DNA of 64,000 nucleotides from Desulfitobacterium hafniense DCB-2 (GCF_000021925.1 NC_011830.1:3135001-3199000); one strand, 5' to 3'; counted from the stretch's first letter, positions 26,348-35,875 are shown. The notes: generated by a model from the letters alone, not told the origin. Numbers and translations are program-made.

Positions 26348-26968
26348 TCAGTCTCTTATACCTAAAGCACTCTTAGCTTTCATATCCACATAATCATTGA
26401 ATTCATTGCCGCTATGGGCCTTGACTTTTTCAAAACTATAAATTCCCCGATACTGATTCATCAGCTTGGCATAAGCTTGGGTAAACTCATTTTTTGCTTT
26501 CCATTCTCCCGTAGCCCAAAAAGCGATTCCTGCATAATCGTGAAGAATGCGGATTTTAACCCCAAGCTGTGAGGCTTTTTTTACGGCATAGAGGGCCGCA
26601 GCAATCTCACCAGCTACATTGCGCATAGTCGCCGCGGCGGGGTTCTTACCCACATCGGCATCTTCATAGTGAACTTTACCGTCTTTAACAAAAGCATAAG
26701 CCCAGGCATACTGACCATTAACGTAACTTCCGTCCGTGTAGACATCATATTCCGTTCTATCGTCTCTTAAGGAGTCATCCTCTGCTTTCAGCGGATCACT
26801 CAGTGTTTCCCCTTTGAACCAGGCCTGAGCCTCTTCTAAGGTAGGGAAGGATCTGTAGACCGCTCCGGAAAAACCATAGATGGCCTTCCGGCACTCCTCC
26901 CAGGAAGAAAATACTCCCTTATCCCGTCCGGCACGGACAGCGTAAAATTTAGGTTTGTGGATTCCCAT
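26348..26968 (-). CDS. rnhA: Ribonuclease H1 with N-terminal viroplasmin domain
   Basis: A 206-residue RNase HI. Residues 6-50 form the caulimovirus viroplasmin/RHBD fold (KFYAVRAGRDKGVFSSWEEC) that binds RNA:DNA hybrids. The RNase H domain follows from about residue 72, with the carboxylates in YTDGSY, VAGEIAA, LHDYAG and NEFNDYVD. It removes RNA from hybrids such as R-loops and Okazaki primers. GAGGAA lies 8 nt before the ATG. This two-domain form is common in Firmicutes. Confidence 0.93.
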   Translation of the reverse strand: MGIHKPKFYAVRAGRDKGVFSSWEECRKAIYGFSGAVYRSFPTLEEAQAWFKGETLSDPLKAEDDSLRDDRTEYDVYTDGSYVNGQYAWAYAFVKDGKVHYEDADVGKNPAAATMRNVAGEIAAALYAVKKASQLGVKIRILHDYAGIAFWATGEWKAKNEFTQAYAKLMNQYRGIYSFEKVKAHSGNEFNDYVDMKAKSALGIRD

Positions 26969-27038
26969 GCAAACTATTCCTCATCTGTTATCTTTTTCTA
27001 CAATGTTACCATAGAGAAGACTTGAGTGGCAATAGATC

Positions 27039-27365
27039 TTAGTGAGCAGCCTGTTCAAGGTCTGAGGCAATTCTGTCCAGGAGCTTTTTCATCTCCTCTT
27101 CCACATTCAAAGCCTCCGTATCGCACCATTCGCTCCAGAAACCTTTCTGATCTGTGAAAATCCGGTAGAGAGGAACCCCCTCTTCAGCCATGACTGCTTT
27201 AGCTTCTTCGGGTAAACTGTCGCTGATCTTGGCAGCTAAATCCATCGCCAGACAAAGGGTATCCTTGCCTTGAGATAAGAGCTCGATGGTTTCAAACCCT
27301 ACCCCAGAGGGCGATTCTTGATCATAAAAGAAGCTCATAATGATGCTTTCCTGATTTTCCGCCAT
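27039..27365 (-). CDS. Unknown acidic protein, 108 residues
   Basis: A small, acidic soluble protein with two to three predicted helices, including a C-terminal EEEMKKLLDRIASDLEQ amphipathic helix. I do not recognise the family. I start at ATG 27365 with GGAGGA 7 nt upstream; a further upstream frame start adds five residues through that ribosome binding site and is less likely. It lies between the RNase H1 and site-2 protease genes on the same strand. Confidence 0.65.
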   Translation of the reverse strand: MAENQESIIMSFFYDQESPSGVGFETIELLSQGKDTLCLAMDLAAKISDSLPEEAKAVMAEEGVPLYRIFTDQKGFWSEWCDTEALNVEEEMKKLLDRIASDLEQAAH

Positions 27366-27469
27366 TAAAAATTCCTCCACCTTCCAGGTTTTCTTTAGTT
27401 TATCCCTCCGCAGCCCTTTTCACTCAGTTATTTCAACCCAGGCCAAAAGCAGTCTAAGCCAAAAGCACC

Positions 27470-28411
27470 CTAAGCTAAAAGTTCCAGAGCATAGGTCAGC
27501 CCCATGGCAAGAGAACCCACCAAGCCAAAATAGAGAATGCCAAACTGTACCCGCTCCCGCAAAGGAACCTCATAATAGATCGACAGTTCATGCCGATTCT
27601 TCCATAGTTTGTAGACTTGGCTCACTCCCAGGATCACGACAATCAAGAGGATGGGGTTAAAGGATGTGATCATAAGGTAAAGCAAGACAGGGATCCCCAC
27701 CAGCCATAGATAGGGAGAGACCGCGGAGACGATTCGCCCGCCATCCATAGGATGAACAGGAAGCAGGTTGAATATATTGAGAAAAAAGCCCACATAAGCG
27801 AGAACCAAAGCCAGTTCATATCCTGTAAGCCAGTAGAACGCCAAGCACAACACCGCAGCCAGACTCCCAAAAAGGGGACCGCCATAAGCGACTTGGGCTT
27901 CAGTCACCGCATCTTTGGGATTCTCCTTCATCCCGATCAAGGCGCCCACAAAGGGAATAAATACCGGTCCCGATACAGCTAAGCCAACTCGTTTCGCGGT
28001 AAGGTAATGTCCCATTTCATGGACGAAGAGCAGCGCTACAAACCCCAAGGCAAATTTTGCCCCATAAAATACGGCGTAGATCCAGATCGTAGCCACCATG
28101 GATACCGCAGTGGTGGCAAATTTACCGAGCTTGAGAAAGACAAAAAGGAACTTCAATTTAGACACTATAAAAAGAATAATAAATTTCCCCTTCGTCAACA
28201 AAGGGATGGCGAAGGCTGCCGCCGCCCATAAACCCTTCTTGTTCCCCGGTTTGGATTTTATGTTTTGCTCATCAATAACATAATCATCAGCATGTTCGTC
28301 CTGACCAACGATAGTCTCTTCCGCCCCATTGTATACTGAAGAATAGGAAGAATCTTTTTCTCTTCTATTCTCTTGATTCAGCTCGTCGATAGCCCATCCC
28401 TCCTCTGACAT
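27470..28411 (-). CDS. Site-2 protease family (M50) membrane metalloprotease
   Basis: A 313-residue membrane protease with a polar N-terminal region of about 65 residues and six hydrophobic segments. The zinc motif HEMGH (LFVHEMGHYL) lies near residue 132 and the third ligand Asp in PVHPMDGGR near residue 222, both inside membrane helices. Site-2 proteases cleave substrates in or near the membrane; spore formers use one (SpoIVFB) to process pro-sigma-K, but this protein is of the general YwhC/Rip type. The start is ATG, 12 nt after the helicase stop codon, with only a weak ribosome binding site, so translation is likely coupled. Confidence 0.9.
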   Translation of the reverse strand: MSEEGWAIDELNQENRREKDSSYSSVYNGAEETIVGQDEHADDYVIDEQNIKSKPGNKKGLWAAAAFAIPLLTKGKFIILFIVSKLKFLFVFLKLGKFATTAVSMVATIWIYAVFYGAKFALGFVALLFVHEMGHYLTAKRVGLAVSGPVFIPFVGALIGMKENPKDAVTEAQVAYGGPLFGSLAAVLCLAFYWLTGYELALVLAYVGFFLNIFNLLPVHPMDGGRIVSAVSPYLWLVGIPVLLYLMITSFNPILLIVVILGVSQVYKLWKNRHELSIYYEVPLRERVQFGILYFGLVGSLAMGLTYALELLA

Positions 28412-28423
28412 GTGTTCTTTATT

Positions 28424-30748
28424 TTATGATGATTCCCAAAAGGCTTTCAATAGTGAAGGAATCCGGCTATTATCCTGCAGCGTATGGATAGCATGCCATT
28501 CCTTAGGGAATAGACGTCTGTAAGACAAACGGGCAAACCGTTCATCAATTAAGAGGATTGCTCCCCGATCCTGTTCTGTCCGTATCACTCTCCCACAGGC
28601 TTGGAGCACCTTATTCATCCCAGGGTACATATAGGCAAATTCAAACCCTTGCCCATAGCGTTCCTGAAAATGAGCGCGAATTATATCCCGCTCCGTGCCA
28701 ATCTGGGGCAGCCCCACCCCGATAATTACGGCACCGGACAAACGCTCTCCCGTAAGATCGATTCCTTCCCCAAAGATTCCCCCCAACAGGGCCAATCCCA
28801 CCAGACTCTCCCGGGGCTCCTCCTGAAACGCTTCTAGGAACTCCTCCCGATCCGCCTCAGTCATCCCCATAGTTTGGGTCAAAACCTTAAATTCGGGATG
28901 GGCCTGGAGAAGCCTTTCCCGAACCCGTTCAAGATACTCATATGAAGGAAAATAGACCAGATAATTGCCGGTTTTCCCCTGAACAAGCTGAGTTATCCCC
29001 TCGACGATGGGGTCCAGGGATAAAGAGCGCTGGTTGTATTTGGTGGAGATCTGTTTCTGCAGCATCAGGCAAAGGTTCTCGTGAGGAAAAGGAGAAGGCA
29101 GCTGCAGCTTATAAGATTCTTTCTCTCCCCCCAAAACCTGAATAAAATACTCCAGAGGGCTTAAGGTGGCCGAAAAGAAAACTGCTGCTCTCCCCTTGTT
29201 TAAGACCTGAGCCAGCTGCTGAGAGGGATCAACACAAAAAAGCTTAACACGAACATCCTGCTCCGGGTATTGATAATAGGTAAGGTAATGCTCATCATAA
29301 CTTTCAGCCGTGTGCAGGAAGGCTTGAATGTTAAAGTACAGCTCCGTTAACTTCTCCTTCCAGGGTGGGGTTTCCTCTTTCTTGAAAAACTTCTCCGCTT
29401 CGTTCACTACCCTCTCCAATGAAGAGTACAGGGCTGTGGGGGCGTCTTTTTCCACTTCAAGACCTTGTTTTTTGAGCTTTAAAAAGTTTTTATTGACCGT
29501 TTGGAGCCTTTTTCCCAGAACCGGTTCCTGATCCTCCACGAGATTCTTCAAGTGGAGGAATTCCTCCTTGTTTAATTGGGCGGAAAACATTTCCCGGGCC
29601 CGCTCCACCAGGTTATGAGCTTCATCGATCAGAAAGGCATAATCCCCGCCTTCGAGAAAAAACCGTTTGAGAAACACTCTTGGATCAAAGACGTAATTAT
29701 AGTCGCAGATCACCAAATCAGCCCAATTGGTAAGTTCCAGGGAAAATTCAAAGGGACAGACCCCATGATTGCGGGCACAGTTCTCGATCTGCTCCCGATT
29801 CCAATGATCCCTCTCAAAAATATCCTCCAGAGCCGGGCCTAACCGGTCATAATATCCTTTGGCATAGCTGCAATCTTCCGGTGTGCATTCACACTCAGGA
29901 CAAAAGCATACTTTATCCTTAGCCGTAAGAGTGACCCTCTTCAGGGACAGTCCTTGCTGCTGGAGCATGAGGAGAGAGCCTTCTGCTACGGTGCGGGTGA
30001 TGGTCTTAGCCGTCAGATAAAAGATCGGTGTCTCCAACCCTTCGAGGAGGCATTTTAAAGCCGGAAAAATCGTCCCCAGTGTTTTGCCGATACCTGTAGG
30101 AGCTTGCACATAAAGCTTATGCTTTTCTTTTATCGTCTTATAGACCGCCACAACCAGCTCTCGTTGGCCTTTGCGATAAGCAGGATAAGGGAATTCAAGC
30201 CGGGAGATGCTTTCATTGCGCTGCTCTGTCCAAGCCGAAAGCCGATGGGCCCAGGTGCAGTACCGTTCCACAAGATCCTTAAAGAAGAACTCCAATTCCT
30301 CTCTGCTCAAGGACTTTCGGAATTCTTTAAGTTCATGGGTCTCCAACTGTATATAGGTTAATTGAACCTGCACCTGAGCCAGATCTTCCTGATTTGCCAC
30401 TATATAAGCATAGCACTGAGCTTGCGCCCAGTGCAAATTGTTATAGGATTCGTCGATCAAGTCCAAATCCAGGGATGTGGATTTTATCTCCTCAATGACA
30501 ACTCCTGATTCATTTCTGAATATCCCGTCTGCCCGCCCATGAATTTCTAAGCTGAAACCATCCTGATAAGCCGTCGTCCGCAGCGTCACTTCAGGTTGGT
30601 AATCTGCTCCCCGCTCCTTTTGCAGGTACTGATGGGCATAGATCCCTTCCGCCATTCTGGATCCACTCATGAAACCCATCCGCAAATCACCCTGACGCAA
30701 GACGAACTCGACCAGGGTCCGCACAGAAACCCGTAGTTCTTTGTCCAA
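28424..30748 (-). CDS. PD-(D/E)XK nuclease fused to DinG/XPD-like helicase
   Basis: A 774-residue protein with two parts. An N-terminal region (about 1-170) carries GRADGIF and EEIKST, the D...ExK metal motif of RecB/Cas4-like nucleases. The rest is an XPD/DinG-type helicase: Walker A PTGIGKT near residue 220, a Cys-rich insertion with CFCPECEC and further Cys at about 275-345 likely holding a [4Fe-4S] cluster, DEAH (LIDEAHNL) near 370, and a C-terminal helicase half with QACGRVIRTEQDRG. Such proteins unwind DNA with 5'-3' polarity. The start is TTG with GGAG 9 nt upstream. It is followed at 12 nt by the site-2 protease gene. Confidence 0.88.
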   Translation of the reverse strand: MDKELRVSVRTLVEFVLRQGDLRMGFMSGSRMAEGIYAHQYLQKERGADYQPEVTLRTTAYQDGFSLEIHGRADGIFRNESGVVIEEIKSTSLDLDLIDESYNNLHWAQAQCYAYIVANQEDLAQVQVQLTYIQLETHELKEFRKSLSREELEFFFKDLVERYCTWAHRLSAWTEQRNESISRLEFPYPAYRKGQRELVVAVYKTIKEKHKLYVQAPTGIGKTLGTIFPALKCLLEGLETPIFYLTAKTITRTVAEGSLLMLQQQGLSLKRVTLTAKDKVCFCPECECTPEDCSYAKGYYDRLGPALEDIFERDHWNREQIENCARNHGVCPFEFSLELTNWADLVICDYNYVFDPRVFLKRFFLEGGDYAFLIDEAHNLVERAREMFSAQLNKEEFLHLKNLVEDQEPVLGKRLQTVNKNFLKLKKQGLEVEKDAPTALYSSLERVVNEAEKFFKKEETPPWKEKLTELYFNIQAFLHTAESYDEHYLTYYQYPEQDVRVKLFCVDPSQQLAQVLNKGRAAVFFSATLSPLEYFIQVLGGEKESYKLQLPSPFPHENLCLMLQKQISTKYNQRSLSLDPIVEGITQLVQGKTGNYLVYFPSYEYLERVRERLLQAHPEFKVLTQTMGMTEADREEFLEAFQEEPRESLVGLALLGGIFGEGIDLTGERLSGAVIIGVGLPQIGTERDIIRAHFQERYGQGFEFAYMYPGMNKVLQACGRVIRTEQDRGAILLIDERFARLSYRRLFPKEWHAIHTLQDNSRIPSLLKAFWESS

Positions 30749-30764
30749 GACTCCCTACTCCTGA

Positions 30765-32054
30765 CTATACTAAATCTTTCGTTCCCTGATAAATCAACTT
30801 AAACAATTCTTCCAAATCTTCTTCTTCCACACAGGAGAACGCCACCCGGATATCGGACTCACCCAGAGCGATGACACCCACTCCATAGTTATGCAGTAAA
30901 TGCAGACGCAATTCCTCTGCCTTCACACCTTTAAGCTTCAAGCACATAAAATAGCCGGAGTTAAAAGGATAATAATCCCAAAGGTCCTGGTAATCACCCC
31001 GGTTCAAGATCTCTTTGACCTTTAAGGCCCGGCCTTCCATAATCTTGTACTTCTCCGCTTTTTGCTTCTCAAAATCAGGGGATGCCAAAGCATGAAGGAC
31101 GAAGGTTTGGGCAGGGTGGGAGGCATTGGAGATGGTGCTGCGGATGATGGCCTTGGTTTTATTCTCCAGAACATCGCAAACCACTGAGCTGGCATCCCCA
31201 AAGGTGATGAACCCAATCCGGAATCCCCATACATACTCTTCCTTGGTTGGACCATCCACCTTAACGGCCAGAATGCGGGGGTGGATATTGGCAAGCCGTC
31301 CAAACAGAGATTCTTTGATGGAATCCTCGTAGAAAAGCCCAAAATAAGCATCATCGACTAAAACCGCCACATTAATTCCCTGCTCCGCCACCTCCAGCAA
31401 CGCCTCCACAATGGCCTGAGCCTCTTTCTCAACAGGCGTATAACCGGTCGGGTTATTCGGGAAATTAAGCAGCAACACCGCTTTGCCTTGTGCTTTTTGG
31501 GCCAGAAGAGCTTCTTTCATCCCTTGGGTATTGAATTCACCGTTCTCCGTGAAAAAGGTGAAATTCCGCATTTCAGCATTTCTGCGGGTTCCAAAAATCA
31601 TCGTGTAATTGCCCCAGAGTTTATCGGGAAGCACTAATACGTCCTGAGGATTTAAAAAAAGGTCTGCCGCAATACTTAAACCATGGGTTAAAGCGTTGGT
31701 CACAATAGGCTGGCTCATGGTCTTGCCCTGCAAAGAAGGATTGTCCTTAAGCAGTTTTTCTCTCCAGACAGCCCTGATTTTGGATTTCCCGGCCGGAGGC
31801 GCATAAGTATAGATATCTTGAGGGTTATACTGGGACAAGGTTTCTTGGATAACCGGCAGAAACATGGGCTGCCCTTTTTCCGTAGCCATACCTATTGTGG
31901 CATTAAAGCGATAAGCCTTTTCCGTAGCCTCATCTGTCTGGGTCAATATTCCCTTGGGATAGTATAAATTCCTCCCTAAATCTGAAAGCAGTTCGTACAC
32001 ATGGGGGTTTTCTGCTCTTATCTGATCGTTGAGCTCCCTGGCAATATTATGCAT
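30765..32054 (-). CDS. PLP-dependent aminotransferase, class I/II
   Basis: A 429-residue fold-type I aminotransferase. The NPTG motif (FPNNPTGYTP) is near residue 205, DDAYFGLFY near 245, and the PLP-binding Lys in GPTKEEYVWGFRIGF near 278. The arginine of RIAF (DIRVAFS) near 405 binds the substrate carboxylate. The family contains aspartate and broad-specificity transaminases; the substrate is not certain. The start is ATG with AAGGA about 9 nt upstream. The helicase starts 17 nt after its stop. Confidence 0.87.
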   Translation of the reverse strand: MHNIARELNDQIRAENPHVYELLSDLGRNLYYPKGILTQTDEATEKAYRFNATIGMATEKGQPMFLPVIQETLSQYNPQDIYTYAPPAGKSKIRAVWREKLLKDNPSLQGKTMSQPIVTNALTHGLSIAADLFLNPQDVLVLPDKLWGNYTMIFGTRRNAEMRNFTFFTENGEFNTQGMKEALLAQKAQGKAVLLLNFPNNPTGYTPVEKEAQAIVEALLEVAEQGINVAVLVDDAYFGLFYEDSIKESLFGRLANIHPRILAVKVDGPTKEEYVWGFRIGFITFGDASSVVCDVLENKTKAIIRSTISNASHPAQTFVLHALASPDFEKQKAEKYKIMEGRALKVKEILNRGDYQDLWDYYPFNSGYFMCLKLKGVKAEELRLHLLHNYGVGVIALGESDIRVAFSCVEEEDLEELFKLIYQGTKDLV

Positions 32055-32247
32055 GAGTGTTCTTCCTTTCCCATCGGTGAATCCTTAGCCGAATCTAATG
32101 CTATATGTTATGCAGCCAAAACCTGTTCTCCTAAAAAATTTATAATTTCTCAAAGATTTAATTATGATTCGCTGCAGGGTCAACAAGTTCCTTCCTTTCG
32201 ACACGAGTATATAGAATACATGAGCAATACAGCTGTGCAAAAGATAA

Positions 32248-32273
32248 TGACGGCCGCCTTACGGCAACCGTCA
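32248..32273 (-). terminator. Probable terminator of the toprim gene
   Basis: A GC-rich hairpin (TGACGG outer arms with a GCCG/CGGC inner stem) begins 4 nt after the toprim gene stop on the minus strand and is followed by a U-rich stretch. Confidence 0.5.
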
Positions 32274-32276
32274 ACC

Positions 32277-32624
32277 TTAAAAGAGCTCTTCTTCCGGGCG
32301 GATTTCCTTGACCTCAAAATGTGCATGGTCTAAAACCTGAGCCAGCACATCGAGAGGAGTCGTTGCCACTTCACGATACATGCGATGGGTATATAAATGA
32401 TGGATATTCGGAAGGGCCTGATTGAGGCTTTTGCGGATTTTCTCTCCGGAATCATCGGCATCGACCAACAAATACACCTCTGAATCCTCAAGCTGGGTCG
32501 CCCACTCTTCAGTTTTTTCATAACTGATCGTCCCATAACTGCACAGTATCTCAACAGGCTCGGCTAAAACTTCCTGAAGCCGTTCCTTATCGGTTTTTCC
32601 TTCAACAATAATAACTTTTGCCAC
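32277..32624 (-). CDS. Toprim-domain protein (YusF-like)
   Basis: A 115-residue protein that is a single toprim domain. The Glu of VEGKTDK near residue 9 and the DxD of VDADDSG near residue 55 form the metal site of topoisomerase-primases and RNase M5. It resembles the small YusF-like proteins of Bacillus, which have no assigned function. The start is GTG with GGGGGT 6 nt upstream. It may act on structured RNA by analogy with RNase M5; this is inference. Confidence 0.85.
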   Translation of the reverse strand: MAKVIIVEGKTDKERLQEVLAEPVEILCSYGTISYEKTEEWATQLEDSEVYLLVDADDSGEKIRKSLNQALPNIHHLYTHRMYREVATTPLDVLAQVLDHAHFEVKEIRPEEELF

Positions 32625-32733
32625 AGCTTTACCCCCAGCTCATTCGTTTGCTGGTCTTTACCTTCGATCTTCAGCATAATTTTTCTTTCATGAAATAGCC
32701 TTTACGAACACCCTGGGATTTATGCGTTTGCCG

Positions 32734-33363
32734 CTAGATGATAATTTTTGAATTTTTCTGAGCTGCCTCAGCGATTCTTTTTTCTTCAGAACCATGAGCC
32801 TGCTCACCGGTCTTAACCATCCACCCTTCACTCATCATCCTGGCCATGACTTGGGCGGCATTAATAGCATCATCCAAGGCTGAATGGAGTATGCCAATTT
32901 GCTCGATGGAATTTTCTTCAATGGCCTTCTTCAGGGAAATCAAATGGTCCAGGGAACGGTAATGCTTATACTGCTCCGCTAAATCAATATAGTTCTCCCA
33001 GACAAAGGGGTACTTTAAACCATACTTTTCACATACATTACCCAGAATCTTACGATCCGCATCTCCCCAAGCCACTACATAGGCTTCCGGATGGGCTAAT
33101 TTCTGCAGATGCTGAATTGCTTCTTCCAGGAGAATACCTTGATCCACATCTTCCTGACGAATCCCGGTAATCCCATAGCTTTCTTCAGCTAAACGCGGCC
33201 AAAAGCGAGGTTTTACAAAGGCATTAAAGGTTTTATCCAATGCCAGTTTGCCGTTAGAATCAAGGACGGTGGCCCCTACTTCGATGATTTCTGGAAACCA
33301 GGCTCTGGGTTTGCCGTAACTTTGGGGAACTGAAAACTCAAAATCCACAACTAAAAAGTCCAT
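32734..33363 (-). CDS. kapD: DEDDh 3'-5' exonuclease, KapD-like
   Basis: A 209-residue exonuclease with the four-acid DEDD motif and the terminal His of the h-type: VVDFEF at the N-terminus (D-x-E), WGDADRK near residue 102, and HSALDDAINAA (H-x4-D) near residue 175. Bacillus KapD, an inhibitor of sporulation kinase A signalling, has the same layout; the gene symbol is by family resemblance. I start at the ATG at 33363 with GGAGG 7 nt upstream; the longer frame has no ribosome binding site. It probably degrades RNA or DNA from the 3' end. Confidence 0.8.
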   Translation of the reverse strand: MDFLVVDFEFSVPQSYGKPRAWFPEIIEVGATVLDSNGKLALDKTFNAFVKPRFWPRLAEESYGITGIRQEDVDQGILLEEAIQHLQKLAHPEAYVVAWGDADRKILGNVCEKYGLKYPFVWENYIDLAEQYKHYRSLDHLISLKKAIEENSIEQIGILHSALDDAINAAQVMARMMSEGWMVKTGEQAHGSEEKRIAEAAQKNSKIII

Positions 33364-33420
33364 CTTCCAACCTCCACTCCTCGACCCACTTATGCAGGTC
33401 ATCTTAACTCTAAGTATATC

Positions 33421-33453
33421 GGAAACTTGTTTTAGGTGAAAGCATGTTCACCT
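33421..33453. repeat. Shared 25-nt motif with hairpin, copy 1
   Basis: The 25 nt from 33421 match 61123-61147 at 24 of 25 positions. Here the motif runs into a perfect 7-bp hairpin (AGGTGAA / TTCACCT, 6-nt loop). It lies between the M48 protease stop and the exonuclease start and may be a regulatory site or repeat remnant. Confidence 0.55.
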
Positions 33454-33467
33454 GATGCTTAGTCGAC

Positions 33468-34691
33468 TTATCCGCCACCCACTTCATTTATTTTTTCAAT
33501 TCGTGTTAATACCGAGGGGTGGGTATAGCTGAACCATTCGATAAACCCAGGCGGGGATAAATCGGAACGGTTCTTCAAAGCCAGATTCATCTGCAATTGA
33601 ATCGCTCCTTGAGGGTTCCCGGTCAGCAAGACAGAGGTCTGATCCGCTTCGATCTCCATTTGACGGGAGATGGAGTTTTGCAGAGGAGCACTCACAAAGC
33701 TCACCAATACTACAAATAATAGAAAAACCGCCCACACCAAAGGGGGTACATGATGTCTGGACATTTCCCGCCGGAGAACCAGGTACGCTCCTCCCCAGAC
33801 TAAGAAGCTTCCCAAAGTCCCTAAAAAGAGTCCCCGGGCAATATGTCCTTTTTGCCAGTGAGCCATTTCATGAGCAATAACCGCTTTTACTTCCTCCAGA
33901 GGGTATTGATTAAGAAGATTATCATAGAGGACGATCCGTTTTGTCTCCCCGACTCCGGCAAAATAAGCATTAGCCTTCGTCGTCCTGATACTGGCGTCCA
34001 TCACAAGCATCTCATCGATAGCTAAATCAGCCTTATTGGCCAGCTCATTGACCATGGAGATAATTTCCGGGTTGGCCACAGGTTGAAAGTGATTGAATAA
34101 AGGTGCCACAAGAACAGGCCAAAGCAGGCTTTGTATAACCAACCAAAGGGAAAAAAGCAGGCCACAGATCAGCCACCAGGTTTTAGGCCAGAGCCGAAAG
34201 GCCAAAAACAGTAAACAAACGCCTACTCCACCCATCACCAGGTCCAGCAGGGACTCTTTAAGAAAATCCCCCCACCAGGACAGGAAGGTTTGCGTAGAAA
34301 AACCCCAAAGCTGCTGCCAATAAAAGCCGCTGAAAAAAGTAAAAGGCAGGCTGACAAGGGTAAGCAGCAGCCAAATCATGAGATAAAAAGCAAGGTATCC
34401 TAACCATTTACGCCCTCGGGCCCACTGTTCGCAAGCCCGGGAAAGCCTGCTTCCCCGTCCCGAGGCCAGAATCCAAATTAAGCATAGGACCTGGAACATG
34501 AAGTTCAGAATATAGGAAATTCTTATCCCCTTGCTGTAATCCCGGCCTTGCTGGATTTGTTCCATGCCAAAAAGCTGGACAGCCTCAGGTCGTATCGAAC
34601 CTGGAAAAAGGGCATACCATAAGTAAACGAGACTAAACAGAAGGGTTAAGGCAATCAGGGGGATCCATATCATCGTGCTCCGGGTTTTCAA
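33468..34691 (-). CDS. M48/Ste24-family membrane metallopeptidase
   Basis: A 407-residue membrane metallopeptidase with at least six transmembrane segments. The zinc motif HEMAH (VIAHEMAHWQKGH) is near residue 279 and the third ligand Glu in MEIEAD near residue 347. It resembles Bacillus YhfN and CAAX prenyl endopeptidase Ste24; it probably helps quality control of membrane proteins. The start is TTG, supported by AAGGAGGGG 7 nt upstream; an ATG at 34673 is a less likely alternative. Confidence 0.9.
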   Translation of the reverse strand: MKTRSTMIWIPLIALTLLFSLVYLWYALFPGSIRPEAVQLFGMEQIQQGRDYSKGIRISYILNFMFQVLCLIWILASGRGSRLSRACEQWARGRKWLGYLAFYLMIWLLLTLVSLPFTFFSGFYWQQLWGFSTQTFLSWWGDFLKESLLDLVMGGVGVCLLFLAFRLWPKTWWLICGLLFSLWLVIQSLLWPVLVAPLFNHFQPVANPEIISMVNELANKADLAIDEMLVMDASIRTTKANAYFAGVGETKRIVLYDNLLNQYPLEEVKAVIAHEMAHWQKGHIARGLFLGTLGSFLVWGGAYLVLRREMSRHHVPPLVWAVFLLFVVLVSFVSAPLQNSISRQMEIEADQTSVLLTGNPQGAIQLQMNLALKNRSDLSPPGFIEWFSYTHPSVLTRIEKINEVGGG

Positions 34692-34790
34692 AAACTAACC
34701 CCTCCTTGAGATTTAAACTAGAATGCAAAGAATGGCATCCATAAAGATATACTTTTAATATATGTATTCTCGTCTCAATTTATGGCTTCC

Positions 34791-35231
34791 TTACAAATTC
34801 TGTCTTAGCACAAAATAAAGACCACTCAGCATCAGTATAACACCCAATACCCGGGAGAAGTCCAGAGGGGTTCTCCTCACTCCCAGCAGACCGAAATGAT
34901 CAATGGTTAACCCTACCAGAATCTGACCGACAACAGCGGCGGTCAGAGTTCCCGCTACCCCTATTCTTTGCACCGACAAAATGGAGCATGTAACACCAAT
35001 GGCACCCAGTGCTCCGCCAATGAGCCATGGTTTTGGAACATGGGTGACTTGACTGAGATTACCCTTGCCCAAAAACAATACCGCCAAGGACAGACAGAGC
35101 AAGCCTACTGCAAAAGAGATCAGTGCTCCTTCAATTCCACCGATTCGTTTTCCTAAAGCTCCATTAATAGGGGTCTGAATCCCCATCACCATCCCGCCGC
35201 AAAGGGCAACCAAAACAAATAGTCCTTTCAT
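34791..35231 (-). CDS. DMT-type membrane protein (DUF606/YdcZ)
   Basis: A 146-residue membrane protein with five hydrophobic segments, the size and shape of the DUF606/YdcZ family of half-size drug/metabolite transporters. The conserved QTPINGALG segment near residue 20 and RIGGxEG are typical. The start is ATG at 35231 with GAGGAG 5 nt upstream; a GTG at 35237 overlaps the ribosome binding site. Substrate unknown. Confidence 0.85.
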   Translation of the reverse strand: MKGLFVLVALCGGMVMGIQTPINGALGKRIGGIEGALISFAVGLLCLSLAVLFLGKGNLSQVTHVPKPWLIGGALGAIGVTCSILSVQRIGVAGTLTAAVVGQILVGLTIDHFGLLGVRRTPLDFSRVLGVILMLSGLYFVLRQNL

Positions 35232-35324
35232 GAACACTCCTCTTCCTTCTATCAGCTTGAATCATTCATTACCCAATGGTTTTATTATACCGTAAATCCT
35301 CAAGAAATGACTCTCTTATATAGC

Positions 35325-35357
35325 AAAAAGCTCGCCTATGGATAAGGCAAGCTTTTT
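35325..35357 (-). terminator. Intrinsic terminator of the DUF1540 gene
   Basis: A 12-bp stem with A5/T5 outer ends and GCTTGCC core, loop of 9 nt, on the minus strand, about 30 nt after the stop codon. The T run can act for either strand. Confidence 0.75.
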
Positions 35358-35388
35358 GGCAGTAAAGAAGAGAAGAGTCTCTCTTTTC

Positions 35389-35754
35389 TTAACTCATTTT
35401 AGGGTAGAACGTTTGACATTCTGTTTCTTCTGCTGTGTGGGAAACCTCATTGCGAATCTCAACTTGGTCAGCATGGCAGTATCGCTGGTCGTTATAGGTA
35501 CAGTTCACCGCATTGCAATGAACCTTAGGGTCCATGATCGGCTCCGCTGATACCGCCTGCTTTAAGCTTCCGCTGTAATTCATATTTCCCAGCGAAGAGA
35601 CAAAGTTACCAAGGCTTTTCGAGCTGAAGGTTCCGCAGAACGTAGCATCTCCACCCGTGGTCTCCCCTCCCTGCACCTCGATCTCCTCAGCAGAACACAG
35701 ATGACTACGGTTATACACGCAATTGACGGCATCACATTTTAACTGAACGCTCAT
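35389..35754 (-). CDS. Two-domain DUF1540 protein
   Basis: A 121-residue protein with two DUF1540 units, each with the CxAVNCxYN motif (about residues 6-13 and 77-84) followed by two further Cys residues. Eight cysteines in total probably bind metal, one zinc-type site per unit. The middle is Ser/Gly-rich. Such proteins are common in clostridia, and no function is known. The start is ATG with AAGGAG 8 nt upstream. A terminator follows. Confidence 0.9.
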   Translation of the reverse strand: MSVQLKCDAVNCVYNRSHLCSAEEIEVQGGETTGGDATFCGTFSSKSLGNFVSSLGNMNYSGSLKQAVSAEPIMDPKVHCNAVNCTYNDQRYCHADQVEIRNEVSHTAEETECQTFYPKMS

Positions 35755-35841
35755 AATCCTTACTCCTTCCTAATATCGATCTGTAATGAATTATCCTTAG
35801 TATTACCTGTCTCTTGCTCTTTATCCCTAAATACAACAAAC

Positions 35842-35875
35842 AAAAAGGAAGACTCCTTTTAAGAGCCTTCCTTTT
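35842..35875 (-). terminator. Intrinsic terminator of the ftsK gene
   Basis: An A-rich hairpin with arms AAAAGGAAGGCTC and its G-U-containing complement, loop of about 6 nt, ends in five U residues on the minus strand, 30 nt after the ftsK stop. Confidence 0.75.
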
